Below are positions 44,822 to 53,640 of a DNA stretch of 64,000 nt, in pieces. The notes beneath the pieces were generated by a model. That model worked only from the letters and a program-made list of their open reading frames with translations, made no database searches and was not told the origin of the DNA. Origin of the DNA: an uncultured Flavobacteriaceae bacterium (GTDB lineage Bacteria; Bacteroidota; Bacteroidia; Flavobacteriales; Flavobacteriaceae); NCBI GenBank assembly GCA_938029725.1, contig CALHGE010000013.1, positions 1 through 64,000 on the forward strand. The letters are read 5' to 3'. Made by a program: the position numbers and the translations under genes. Each line of letters starts with the position of its first letter. Within the stretch, counting starts at the first letter, position 1.

Positions 44822-46015
44822 TTACAATATGTCTTTTAACCAATTGATTTCTCGAACAATAGACTCCGATAAATCTCTTTTTAATTCTTTTGGAAGCACA
44901 TCCCAAGTATAGGTTTCGATTTCTAGATGTTCTGTAATTGTATTCGTTTTCAAATAGTCAACCACCTTTAAAATATGGTCTTGTGTAGAATGTAATTTTC
45001 CGAATTGCTCGAGAAAAATGGGCACATGAAAATGCGCACGAAATTCTGTAAAGTCTTTTTTAGCTTCTAAAACTACAGGCAAATCGTTGTAGGTTTTCAC
45101 CTTTCCATTTAGCTGCTCTGTTACTTGATGCAGATAGGTAGGCTCATTAAACTGTGCTAAAGAATCCCACATATCTTGCGCATCTGCTTCATTATAAATA
45201 ATTTTTAGGGCCGCACTTACCTGAATTTTTCCAATATGTATGCCTGCATCCTTGAATTTCTTAAAGGTGTATTTCGGTTCTTCATAGGCCAATGAAAAAT
45301 GGCAAATATCATAACATATCGTTATATATCTCTTAATAGCGTGCTGTATGTGTTCTTGGGATAGCGAGGTTCGCTCTTTAAAAATTTGAGTAGTAATCGG
45401 AATCAAATAGCGCTCATAAAATTCAACAACCTCATCGCTATTTTCTAATAGGCCATCTGGTTCAGGTTCGATATCTAAATGCAGATATTTACCCGTTACA
45501 GCTTCTATTTCAAGTAATTGCAAAGCAACTTCAGCCAAATTTTTGGCGCCTATCTTAAAAGCTTTGTGCTTTTTATCTTCTGAATCATGCCAGTATTTAT
45601 AACTTATTGGCGAAGTAGAAATGCCACCCGACATTCCTTCAGGTAATAGTTCTGCTAATTGATCAAACAAGCGCTGAGTATATTTTACTCTTTTCTTGGT
45701 TGTCCAATCTGGGGCATGAACATTATCTTTTACGCGTTCATCATGGAAGTTTCCGTAAGGAAAACCGTTCATTGTAAAAATGTATACCTGGTTTTGTTGC
45801 AACCATTTCTTGAATTCAGATAGATGATTACCTTCATTCAATTCTTCACTAGCGATATTAGAAAGTCTTAGACCTAAGCCAAAAGGAGCATCGCTTGACA
45901 CTTCGCTTTTAATACTTGGCACATACTCTTTCAAACTATTAAATGTACTTGCCCAATTTGAGCCTGGGTGAATGTTTGTGCAGTAGGAAAGGTGATATGT
46001 ATTGTTGATTAGCAT
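44822..46015 (-). CDS. eboE: EboE: TIM-barrel sugar-phosphate isomerase-like metabolite traffic protein
   Basis: A 397-residue protein of the EboE group, a xylose isomerase-like TIM barrel. Typical stretches are LSYCTNIHPGSNW at the start, EPDGLLENSDE (metal-binding glutamate region), YDICHFSLAYEEP and VSAALKI. No signal peptide. It follows eboD by 15 bases and precedes eboF by 4. The substrate is unknown in any organism to my knowledge. Confidence 0.9.
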   Translation of the reverse strand: MLINNTYHLSYCTNIHPGSNWASTFNSLKEYVPSIKSEVSSDAPFGLGLRLSNIASEELNEGNHLSEFKKWLQQNQVYIFTMNGFPYGNFHDERVKDNVHAPDWTTKKRVKYTQRLFDQLAELLPEGMSGGISTSPISYKYWHDSEDKKHKAFKIGAKNLAEVALQLLEIEAVTGKYLHLDIEPEPDGLLENSDEVVEFYERYLIPITTQIFKERTSLSQEHIQHAIKRYITICYDICHFSLAYEEPKYTFKKFKDAGIHIGKIQVSAALKIIYNEADAQDMWDSLAQFNEPTYLHQVTEQLNGKVKTYNDLPVVLEAKKDFTEFRAHFHVPIFLEQFGKLHSTQDHILKVVDYLKTNTITEHLEIETYTWDVLPKELKRDLSESIVREINWLKDIL

Positions 46016-46030
46016 TTTAGAAATTAAGTG

Positions 46031-47182
46031 TTAGCAAATTTTATTCAAGGTGTTAACTGCTTTTTTCATACTATCCATATCTATTTCATGCACATCATGC
46101 TTCACTCCTATTCTTGTGATTAGGGTTATGCAAAGTTCACCTCCTAAATGTTCTTGAAATTCTTGAATTCCTACTAAAAGTGCGGTCATTTCACTTTCGG
46201 TTGAAACGGGCATCTGAAGATCAAAACCAATATTCTGCATGACCTGTAAAATTCGCCGAAGCATAGTTTCAGAAATCAATCCCATTAAGTGTGCATAAGT
46301 AACATCAAGTGCTATACCCTTTGCAACAGCCTCACCATGTCGTAAGGTATAACCCGACATTTGTTCTAATTTATGAGCAGCCCAATGTCCAAAATCTAAT
46401 GGTCGCGAAGATCCACTCTCAAATGGGTCTCCACCTTGAGCTATATGGTGCATATGCATTTCTGCACATTTATAGATCACATATTGCATGGGCTCCAAAA
46501 GGCGATCTTTAAGCTTTTCGGCATTTGATTCGATATACTCAAAGAAATTCGCATCTTTTATCAAGGCTACTTTTATAGCCTCCGCAATTCCAGAAATCCA
46601 ATCACGTTGTTCTAAGGTAAGAAGAAAATCAGAATCATTAATGATAGCGTATGGAGGGGCAAATGTTCCTAAAAAATTTTTCTTTTCGAAAATATTAAAG
46701 CTATTCTTTACTCCCACAGCGGAATCATTCTGTGAAAGCACCGTTGTAGGAATTCGTATGAGTTTAACGCCTCTATGGGCAATTGCAGCAGCATAACCCA
46801 CCATATCGATTAAGGCTCCGCCACCAATACCAACCACGAAAGAATGCCGATCTATGTGCTGGTCGTTGATTCCTTTTAAAACACGTTCTACACTAGAATA
46901 ATCGTTTTTACACTGCTCCCCTCCTTTAATCACGATACTTTCGGTGTATTCGATATTTTTCGAATGCGCCTTACAATACTTTGTTATTTCATTCAGTAAA
47001 TCTTGATGACTAGTACTCACCCCATCATCGATTACAAATAATAGTTTAACTCTTTTATCCTTTTTATATCCATCTAAAATATCCTTGAGCAAAGAGTTTT
47101 TGACAGCAAAGAGGTCTTGCGTAAAATGCAATTTATATGCATACGCAACGGAAAAGGATTGTTCTATAGGTTTCAACTGCAT
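46031..47182 (-). CDS. eboD: EboD: 3-dehydroquinate synthase-like protein
   Basis: A 383-residue member of the 3-dehydroquinate synthase/sugar-phosphate cyclase superfamily. NAD-binding GGGALIDMVGYAAAIAHRGVKLI and IPTTVLSQNDSAVGVK are present, and zinc-ligand regions (H in RPLDFGHWAAHKLEQ, H in LRHGEAVAKGIA) follow. It is a paralogue of AroB in an ebo context, so it probably cyclises a different sugar phosphate, not 3-deoxy-arabino-heptulosonate 7-phosphate. It starts 9 bases after eboC ends. Confidence 0.9.
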   Translation of the reverse strand: MQLKPIEQSFSVAYAYKLHFTQDLFAVKNSLLKDILDGYKKDKRVKLLFVIDDGVSTSHQDLLNEITKYCKAHSKNIEYTESIVIKGGEQCKNDYSSVERVLKGINDQHIDRHSFVVGIGGGALIDMVGYAAAIAHRGVKLIRIPTTVLSQNDSAVGVKNSFNIFEKKNFLGTFAPPYAIINDSDFLLTLEQRDWISGIAEAIKVALIKDANFFEYIESNAEKLKDRLLEPMQYVIYKCAEMHMHHIAQGGDPFESGSSRPLDFGHWAAHKLEQMSGYTLRHGEAVAKGIALDVTYAHLMGLISETMLRRILQVMQNIGFDLQMPVSTESEMTALLVGIQEFQEHLGGELCITLITRIGVKHDVHEIDMDSMKKAVNTLNKIC

Positions 47183-47191
47183 CTACTTGTA

Positions 47192-48070
47192 TTAGGTAAC
47201 GGCAAAGAGTTTTGACAAAAACATGGACAATGGCAATAACAATAATAGCAATAGCCCGTACCACCATTCAGAAAAGCCTGCAGCCAAAGCAGCATCCAAA
47301 ACTATTAGCGAAAGCACTCCCGCTATAACAGCTTTTTTTATGCGCTCAGGCGAATTCAACCGATAGGCCTCTAGTAAGGGTTTAAACACCAAAAATGCAA
47401 AAAGCAACAGAAACGGAAGCGTCTGCCAAAAATTTGGTGTTTCTGTTATTACAATAGTAACAACGGCTGAAATTACCGCAGCGTATAATACACCAGCCCT
47501 GATTATATGCTTCTTATTGTTTCCATGCACTTCTCCTCTGCTGATGAGTGTAATAGCAAAAATATAAACTAAAGGAATAATAGCGTACCACCAGGTATTC
47601 AGCTCACCTAAAACAGACAAGCCTAAAATCAAATTAAGTCCGCGACAGAACCCCATATTCAAGGGGCCTAGAAAGTCATTTTTCTTACTAAATCCATCAT
47701 ACAAAACAATAGATGCGGCAAGCGCTAAGGCTATGAAACCACTTAATTGATCTACTAAAAAAGCTAAAAGTATTCCTATTAGCAACAAAAAAACACCAAA
47801 AAAAGTGGCATATTTTAAAGGTATTAAGCCACTAGGAATAGGCCTTTCTGGGCGTTCAATTTTATCAATACTAAGGTCAAAAACATCATTCAAAACAACA
47901 CCTCCTGCATACAAGAAAACCGATGCAAAAACCAAAAGCAACAAAGGAAGCATTGGAGAAGAGACGGTTAAAATTCCCGCTAAAGCTGCACCTGCAAAAA
48001 TATCAGCAGCCGCGGTGGGTAAATTTGCAGGGCGCATTAACTGCAGATAGCCCCTTAGAATACTATTCAT
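47192..48070 (-). CDS. eboC: EboC: UbiA-like prenyltransferase membrane protein
   Basis: A 292-residue inner-membrane protein of the UbiA superfamily with eight or nine membrane segments. The first Asp-rich motif is NDVFDLSIDKIERPERPIPSG, the second region DGFSKKNDFLGPLNMGFCRG. In UbiA enzymes these bind the prenyl diphosphate through magnesium. Its ATG overlaps the eboB stop by 1 base (TAATG), so translation is coupled. It should be the membrane component through which the ebo product is lipid-linked or moved. Confidence 0.92.
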   Translation of the reverse strand: MNSILRGYLQLMRPANLPTAAADIFAGAALAGILTVSSPMLPLLLLVFASVFLYAGGVVLNDVFDLSIDKIERPERPIPSGLIPLKYATFFGVFLLLIGILLAFLVDQLSGFIALALAASIVLYDGFSKKNDFLGPLNMGFCRGLNLILGLSVLGELNTWWYAIIPLVYIFAITLISRGEVHGNNKKHIIRAGVLYAAVISAVVTIVITETPNFWQTLPFLLLFAFLVFKPLLEAYRLNSPERIKKAVIAGVLSLIVLDAALAAGFSEWWYGLLLLLLLPLSMFLSKLFAVT

Positions 48071-48981
48071 TAATGAATTTTATCTGTTTTTTCTATTTTT
48101 GGGTCTTGCCCTCTTAGCACACTGTTATTATTAAAAAGTTCAGTTTGATTCACACCTTTAGCATTTATCCAATCTGATTCCTTCATTTTTCCATTTTTAC
48201 CAAAAGCGTCTAGAGCATTTTGATAGCAGGTTTTAATCACGTGCTCTTTGGCAATTCCACTCTTTAGCATTAAGGCCGCAGTTTTTGGAACAGCTAGCGG
48301 ATCACTTACCCCCCAATCTGCTGAACTATCAACTATAATGTCAGTACTGCCATATTTTTTGACTACCGCTACCATGCGTTCATTTCCCATTTTAGTATTT
48401 GGATAAATGGTAAACGCGGCTAAAAAACCTCTATTCAATACTTCCTCAACGGTCTCTTCATTATTGTGATCAATAATTACCATTGAAGGGTCTAAACCAT
48501 GTTCAAGACAAACTTCCATACTTTTTATAGTACCCGCTTTTTTATCTCTATGTGGCGTATGAATCTGAACAACCATGCCCAACTCTTTTGCCAACTCTAA
48601 CTGAATTCTAAAATACTTGTCTTCGGCAGCAGTTTGATCGTCATATCCTATTTCACCAATAGCAACAACATTTTCTTTATGTACGTAAAGCGGCAATAAT
48701 TCAATAACCTGCTCAGCTAAAGCTTCGTTATTCGCTTCTTTTGAGTTCAAACCGATCGTACAATAATGCTGAATACCGAATTGACTTGCGCGAAAAGGCT
48801 CCCAACCTACTAGACTGCTATAGTAATCTTGAAAAGACCCCACCTTTGTACGCGGCTGGCCTAACCAAAATGAAGGTTCAATAAGTGCCACAATTCCAGC
48901 TTTTGCCATCGCTTCATAATCATCCGTTGTTCTTGAACTCATGTGAACATGAGGGTCAATAAACATCATTTTGTCTTCCAT
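48070..48981 (-). CDS. eboB: EboB: TatD family metal-dependent hydrolase
   Basis: A 303-residue TatD-like amidohydrolase if started at 48981 (MEDKMMFIDPHVHM), where the ATG overlaps the eboA stop codon by one base; a start 8 codons upstream (49005) would overlap eboA by 25 bases. The metal-binding HVH follows DPHVHMSS. Further ligands are in GEIGYD and QIHTPHRD. Cytoplasmic. Second gene of the ebo operon. Confidence 0.9.
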   Translation of the reverse strand: MEDKMMFIDPHVHMSSRTTDDYEAMAKAGIVALIEPSFWLGQPRTKVGSFQDYYSSLVGWEPFRASQFGIQHYCTIGLNSKEANNEALAEQVIELLPLYVHKENVVAIGEIGYDDQTAAEDKYFRIQLELAKELGMVVQIHTPHRDKKAGTIKSMEVCLEHGLDPSMVIIDHNNEETVEEVLNRGFLAAFTIYPNTKMGNERMVAVVKKYGSTDIIVDSSADWGVSDPLAVPKTAALMLKSGIAKEHVIKTCYQNALDAFGKNGKMKESDWINAKGVNQTELFNNNSVLRGQDPKIEKTDKIH

Positions 48982-49925
48982 TATTCTTCTTTTATGGTTT
49001 TCCAACTTAGGGCTGCATTTTCTATTTGCTGTATCAATTTATGATGTCCACTCAATAAATTCTGAGCATCTTGATTTTCTGAATAATAACAGCACAATGC
49101 CCCGGCTCTATTTTCAATGGTATTTTCACTTTTTAACAATCGTTCCATATCTTTCAAAAGTGACGCACCAATAAATTTTGAAACAGGGCGCCAAAAATCA
49201 GGATCGATATCACGCCCTGCGGCCCATCTTTCGTGCGCATAGTCAGAGATAATTCTGGCTAAGTCTTTATTTGCTCTTTGATCAATATCCAAAATGGCAC
49301 TTAAGTCTCCTTGCATAAATGCAGTCTTGAGATACATTTGGTTCCATTGTTGGTCGTCAAAATATTGAAAAGGGTACGGGTTATGGTGTGCAATAGCATT
49401 GAAAACAATCGAAATATTGGTTCGAAGTGCTTCCACAGCCGTTGATTTATAATTTTCAGGATTGGGCAGTAGTATTAAAAATTTTAAAAAAGTTTCCAAC
49501 TCACTAGTGTCTGCCACTTCTATTAGCTTAGCTACTTTTGGAGCAAAAAACTCCGTGTCTTCCTCTAAAACTTTGCTTAGCAAGTATATTCTAGTGATTT
49601 GATGGCTATTCGCTTTCTGAACCGCGAGGTACTTTATAACATCTGAGTTTTCTGTGTGAAGTTCTAAATCTTCTAGCAATTCAATTTTAGACGGAATCAG
49701 ACTATAGGTGAGGTACAAATCTTTTGCCGATTGATTACTGACCATCAAATTGATTTTTTCAGCTAACCATTTTAATGGTTCCTTCTCAACATAATCATTA
49801 ATGATCTCAAGTAAAACTTGGTCAATTTTTTCTAATTGCATATCGAGAATATTTGATTCTGCAAATCCTTTTAAAGCGCTAAAATTCACAAGTAAACTAG
49901 CTTGTTTCATACCATCGCTCATCAA
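48981..49925 (-). CDS. eboA: EboA domain-containing protein
   Basis: A 314-residue soluble, helix-rich protein (LYLTYSLIPSKIELLEDLEL, ITRIYLLSKVLEED, YPFQYFDDQQWNQMYLKTAF). These features match the EboA family, which has no catalytic motif I can name and is predicted to be a helical-repeat scaffold. First gene of the ebo operon; promoter is expected in 49926-50054. The stop TAA overlaps the next ATG. Confidence 0.88.
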   Translation of the reverse strand: MMSDGMKQASLLVNFSALKGFAESNILDMQLEKIDQVLLEIINDYVEKEPLKWLAEKINLMVSNQSAKDLYLTYSLIPSKIELLEDLELHTENSDVIKYLAVQKANSHQITRIYLLSKVLEEDTEFFAPKVAKLIEVADTSELETFLKFLILLPNPENYKSTAVEALRTNISIVFNAIAHHNPYPFQYFDDQQWNQMYLKTAFMQGDLSAILDIDQRANKDLARIISDYAHERWAAGRDIDPDFWRPVSKFIGASLLKDMERLLKSENTIENRAGALCCYYSENQDAQNLLSGHHKLIQQIENAALSWKTIKEE

Positions 49926-50054
49926 AAATAAAGCTAATTTTTAAATAACGAAAAGAATTAACTCTTCGTATAGCTCCGTATAAGTATAACTAATAAAATA
50001 GCCTGATTTTATTCTAAATATTATACTCTTGAATCATTTTTTACTTCAAAATTT

Positions 50055-51605
50055 TCACCCCTTTCTAAGTTCTTTTTTAAGGATTTTACCGGTAGCACTC
50101 ATGGGAAGTGTTTTGGTTATCTCGATTATTCTAGGATATTTATAGGCCGCGATATTGCCTTTGGTATATTTCATAAGCTCCTCTTCTGTAGCCGTTTGAC
50201 CTTCATTCAATACAATAAAAGCTTTTATCTCCTCTCCCATTTTAGAATCAGGAACTCCGATCACTGCTACCATAGAAACAGCAGCATGTTTCATCATAAC
50301 TTCTTCTACTTCGCGAGGATACACGTTAAGCCCACCACGGATGATCATATCTTTTGTACGATCAACAATGAAATAGTAGCCATCTTCATCTTGCACCGCA
50401 ATATCGCCAGAATGCAACCAGCCATTTACAATGGTCTTTGCGGTTGCTTCAGGGTTTTTGTAATAGCCCTTCATCACATTATGCCCTTTATACAAAAGCT
50501 CACCCTTTTCACCAACCGCAACCGTTTCGCCTTGCTCATTGACCAACTTCACTTTCACACCCCAAACAGGAGTACCAACTGATCCTATTTTTCTTCCGAC
50601 GTCTAGTTGGTTAAATGTTACTACCGGAGAGCCTTCAGACATTCCAAAGCCTTCTAGAATAACTATATCAAAACATGCTTCGAACTTTTCTAACACAGGA
50701 ACTGGCAATGAAGCACCGCCAGACAAGCAACTTTTTAAATTTGATTTTATAGTAGAGATATCAAAATCGTTTGTATCGAGGTAGTTATTGAGTCCCCAAT
50801 ACATGGTCGGTACTCCCGCGAATACGGTGACCTTGTATTTATCGAGTGTATTTAAAACTGTTTCCGCATCAAAACGGGCTAATAATATAGAAGTTGCCCC
50901 TTTGTATAATGCTGTATTCATCATCACCACCATGGCAAAAATATGAAACAAGGGCAATACAATTAGATGGGTATCTTCAGATGAACAATTGAATAAATCA
51001 GCACTCAGTACCGTATTTGCAAACAGGTTGGCGTGTGTCAATTCGGCGCCTTTTGGTCTTCCCGTGGTACCTGAAGTATAAATGATCACCGCAGTATCAG
51101 AAGATTTCGTTTCTACGGTATCAAAATGGGGAGATTGATCTTGCATTAGGCTTCCCAAAGTTTTGGTTCCTTCTATTGATGAAGGCATATCTCCCTTAGG
51201 CATAATCATTATAAAATGGGCACAGGCTTGTGTTTTTTGAAAACCTTCAAAGCCCATTTGCCCCATGGGTAAATCTTCTGTTCCTGTAAAACAGAAATAG
51301 GCCTTGGCATCACTGTTTTCTAAATGATAGTGAATTTCATCTGATTTCAACAAAACACTTAAAGGAACCACAATGGCACCAGATTTTAAAATTCCATTAT
51401 AAATAATAGGAAAATAAGGGAGGTTAAAACAACTGAGAGCAACCTTGTCTCCTTGCTTAATTCCTAAGTTTACCAATACATTAGCAACCTGATTGGCAGC
51501 GCCATTAATTTGGGCAAAACTGAGACTAGTGTCCATAAAAGTAAAAGCGGTTTTACTCGCATATTTTTGGGCACTATTTTCTAATAAGGCAGCAAGATTT
51601 AGCAT
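50055..51605 (-). CDS. Long-chain acyl-CoA ligase (AMP-forming)
   Basis: A 516-residue ANL-superfamily enzyme. AMP-binding motif IYTSGTTGRPKG is near residue 175, the A5 region GFGMSEGSP near 320, and the C-terminal catalytic lysine region SATGKILKKELRKG is complete. It activates fatty acids to acyl-CoA. It lies upstream of the ebo operon on the same strand, with a 129-base gap. The next gene upstream is a TesB thioesterase. Confidence 0.92.
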   Translation of the reverse strand: MLNLAALLENSAQKYASKTAFTFMDTSLSFAQINGAANQVANVLVNLGIKQGDKVALSCFNLPYFPIIYNGILKSGAIVVPLSVLLKSDEIHYHLENSDAKAYFCFTGTEDLPMGQMGFEGFQKTQACAHFIMIMPKGDMPSSIEGTKTLGSLMQDQSPHFDTVETKSSDTAVIIYTSGTTGRPKGAELTHANLFANTVLSADLFNCSSEDTHLIVLPLFHIFAMVVMMNTALYKGATSILLARFDAETVLNTLDKYKVTVFAGVPTMYWGLNNYLDTNDFDISTIKSNLKSCLSGGASLPVPVLEKFEACFDIVILEGFGMSEGSPVVTFNQLDVGRKIGSVGTPVWGVKVKLVNEQGETVAVGEKGELLYKGHNVMKGYYKNPEATAKTIVNGWLHSGDIAVQDEDGYYFIVDRTKDMIIRGGLNVYPREVEEVMMKHAAVSMVAVIGVPDSKMGEEIKAFIVLNEGQTATEEELMKYTKGNIAAYKYPRIIEITKTLPMSATGKILKKELRKG

Positions 51606-51684
51606 CGGTATGTATTTAAATTAGTTTTCTAAAGCGAATAACAATTTATAGATTCAATAGCTCTTGACCAAATCAATTTCTCAA

Positions 51685-52545
51685 TTAAATAGTTTGACGC
51701 ATCAAACCTTCTTGAGCAACTGAAGCAACCAAAACACCATTTCTATCGAAAACACTACCCCTAGCAAAGCCTCTAGAGTTAGACGCACTCGGACTATCCA
51801 TATGATACAACAACCAGTTTTGAATATCAAAATTGCGATGAAACCAAATAGCATGATCTAAACTGGCATAAAAAGTTTTGCCTTTGCTCAATTGCTCTCG
51901 ATGTGGCAAAGTTGCAGTAGTTAGTAAATTATAATCAGACGCATAGGCTAACAATTGATGCTGCATTCTCAAATCAATTTCGGCCTTTTCAGAAGTTCTC
52001 AACCAGGTATTAAAAAACGGGGAACCATTCTTTGCAAGTTGGGTTGTAAATTTCTCGACCGGCTTGAACTCAAACACTTTAGGCTGTACTGCTTTTAGTC
52101 GGTTATACGCATCAGGGAATGCTTCTTTTATCTCCTCTAATTGCTCAAGGCTAGTCGTTAATTTTTCTGGAGGAATTAAGTTTGGCATTGGAATCTGATG
52201 GTCGACACCATCTGCCTTTACTTGAAAGGAAGCTGCCATATTAAAAATAGCCTTCCCATTTTGCTTGGCAACTACTCTTCTAGTGGTAAAGCTACCTCCA
52301 TTTCGAATCGTATCAACTTCATATCGTATCGGGTATTTTAAATCTCCCCCTAGAATAAAATACCCGTGTAGCGAATGTACCATACGATCTTCAGGTACTG
52401 TTTGATATGCCGCATGCAAGGACTGCCCCAACACCTGCCCTCCAAAGACTCGACCCCATGGTGCTTGATAATTCTCTCCTTCGAAAATGGTCTCATCCAC
52501 TCTTTTGAGGGTCAACAGTTCTATCAAATCCTTTATTGCATGCAT
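51685..52545 (-). CDS. tesB: Acyl-CoA thioesterase II (TesB)
   Basis: A 286-residue double hot-dog acyl-CoA thioesterase. First half: APWGRVFGGQVLGQSLHAAY (about 27-46) and HSLHGYFILGGD; second half with LPHREQLSKGKTFYASLDHA and the active-site Asp of LDHAIWFHR. It releases free fatty acids from acyl-CoA. A gap of 79 bases separates it from the downstream ligase, so the two may be cotranscribed in a fatty-acid activation/hydrolysis pair. Confidence 0.92.
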   Translation of the reverse strand: MHAIKDLIELLTLKRVDETIFEGENYQAPWGRVFGGQVLGQSLHAAYQTVPEDRMVHSLHGYFILGGDLKYPIRYEVDTIRNGGSFTTRRVVAKQNGKAIFNMAASFQVKADGVDHQIPMPNLIPPEKLTTSLEQLEEIKEAFPDAYNRLKAVQPKVFEFKPVEKFTTQLAKNGSPFFNTWLRTSEKAEIDLRMQHQLLAYASDYNLLTTATLPHREQLSKGKTFYASLDHAIWFHRNFDIQNWLLYHMDSPSASNSRGFARGSVFDRNGVLVASVAQEGLMRQTI

Positions 52546-52587
52546 TTTTAATCCTTTTGGTTAAACCTTTATAGAGATTAAAAGTAC

Positions 52588-52636
52588 AGCTTAAAGACGA
52601 AATAGAATCGCTATGATTCTATTTCGTCTTTAAGCT
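52588..52636. repeat. Perfect 21-base inverted repeat between uspA-like and tesB genes
   Basis: Left arm agcttaaagacgaaatagaat (52588-52608) is exactly reverse-complementary to 52616-52636, with a 7-base loop cgctatg. It lies 11 bases past the stop of the UspA gene and 43 bases upstream of the tesB start. It may act as a terminator, but the T run after it on the minus strand is short (gtactttta), so a regulatory or recombination role is also possible. Confidence 0.85.
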
Positions 52637-52647
52637 CAGGTAAAAAG

Positions 52648-53550
52648 TCATTTTGAAAATGTCATTTCATTTTCTTTATCCTTCCGAGAAGAAGTATGTA
52701 TTCCTAATTCTGCAATAATCAATAAAGGCACTTGTGTATGAAACGCAATCCTTTTAATGACAGATTCGCGGGTCATTTTCTCCAAATAACTATGCTGATA
52801 GTTCAACATAGCAAGCAAATGAATATCAAGTTCTTCTGTAAATACTTCAAGCGTTTTAGATATTGAATTTAATTCAGAAACGGTATGTACATAATGTTGA
52901 ATATCGTTCAGATATTTGCGTAACATACTAAGGTTAAATTGCTGTAATTCAGTCAAGGCCTTTATTTCATACTGCACATGAACAATCCGAATGGTAGCAT
53001 TAAAGGTTTTGGCCATTTCTTTTAAAGGCTGCAGCTCAGATTTAGTATAGAACCTATTAAAACTAGTAGCAAATGCAATTTCATTCGGTTTTACAAACTC
53101 ATAATATTGTGGAACCGCCAAAATTGGACAATTCTTTATTGATTTAATAATACGAACGGTATTACTTCCCATAAAAACCTCATCAAAACCAGAAGCACCT
53201 TTTGTTCCGGCAACTACTAAATCAATCTTTTGTTTTTCAATAGCCTCTTTGACTTCGTCCACCAAAAAACTAAAAGAAGAACTAGTCTTAAAGCTGTGTC
53301 TAGGGTTTTTATAGGTTTTGCAAATTCGTTTAATTATATTTTGCAAACCTCGTTTTGAGGATAATTGAGCGGTATTCTCAAACATCCCTACTTGAACTGT
53401 TGCTGCCATAAAACGACTACTGGCTATTGCAGGCGTATACGAATTTAAGAGATGAAAAACACAGTCTTGATTTTTAAATAGTTCAAGCGCATATCGCGTA
53501 GCGTTCCATGCATTTTCAGAAAAATCTGTAGGTATGAGTATGTTTTTCAT
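52648..53550 (-). CDS. Universal stress protein, two UspA domains
   Basis: A 300-residue protein with a UspA domain at the N-terminus (MKNILIPTDFSENAWNATRY; ATP loop GTKGASGFDEVFMGSNTVRI near 117) and a second degenerate domain (about 160-290). Tandem Usp proteins are common in Bacteroidota. An Fnr-like palindrome (53607-53618) lies 57 bases upstream of its start, so it probably belongs to the low-oxygen regulon. Downstream of the Crp/Fnr gene on the same strand (90-base gap). Confidence 0.9.
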   Translation of the reverse strand: MKNILIPTDFSENAWNATRYALELFKNQDCVFHLLNSYTPAIASSRFMAATVQVGMFENTAQLSSKRGLQNIIKRICKTYKNPRHSFKTSSSFSFLVDEVKEAIEKQKIDLVVAGTKGASGFDEVFMGSNTVRIIKSIKNCPILAVPQYYEFVKPNEIAFATSFNRFYTKSELQPLKEMAKTFNATIRIVHVQYEIKALTELQQFNLSMLRKYLNDIQHYVHTVSELNSISKTLEVFTEELDIHLLAMLNYQHSYLEKMTRESVIKRIAFHTQVPLLIIAELGIHTSSRKDKENEMTFSK

Positions 53551-53606
53551 CCACTTTTTATTGTATTCTTTACGGTAAAAGTAAGCTGATAACTATGCCT
53601 AAACTA

Positions 53607-53618
53607 TGACATTTGTCA
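53607..53618 (-). promoter_or_regulatory. Fnr/Crp-type palindrome upstream of the universal stress gene
   Basis: TGACATTTGTCA, perfect palindrome arms TGACA/TGTCA around TT, 57 bases before the UspA-domain gene start and 23 bases past... upstream of nothing else on its other side except the end of the Crp/Fnr gene. Same spacing and nearly the same sequence as the other two sites. Confidence 0.75.
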
Positions 53619-53640
53619 GCTTTTGTGAAGAGAAGGAAAT

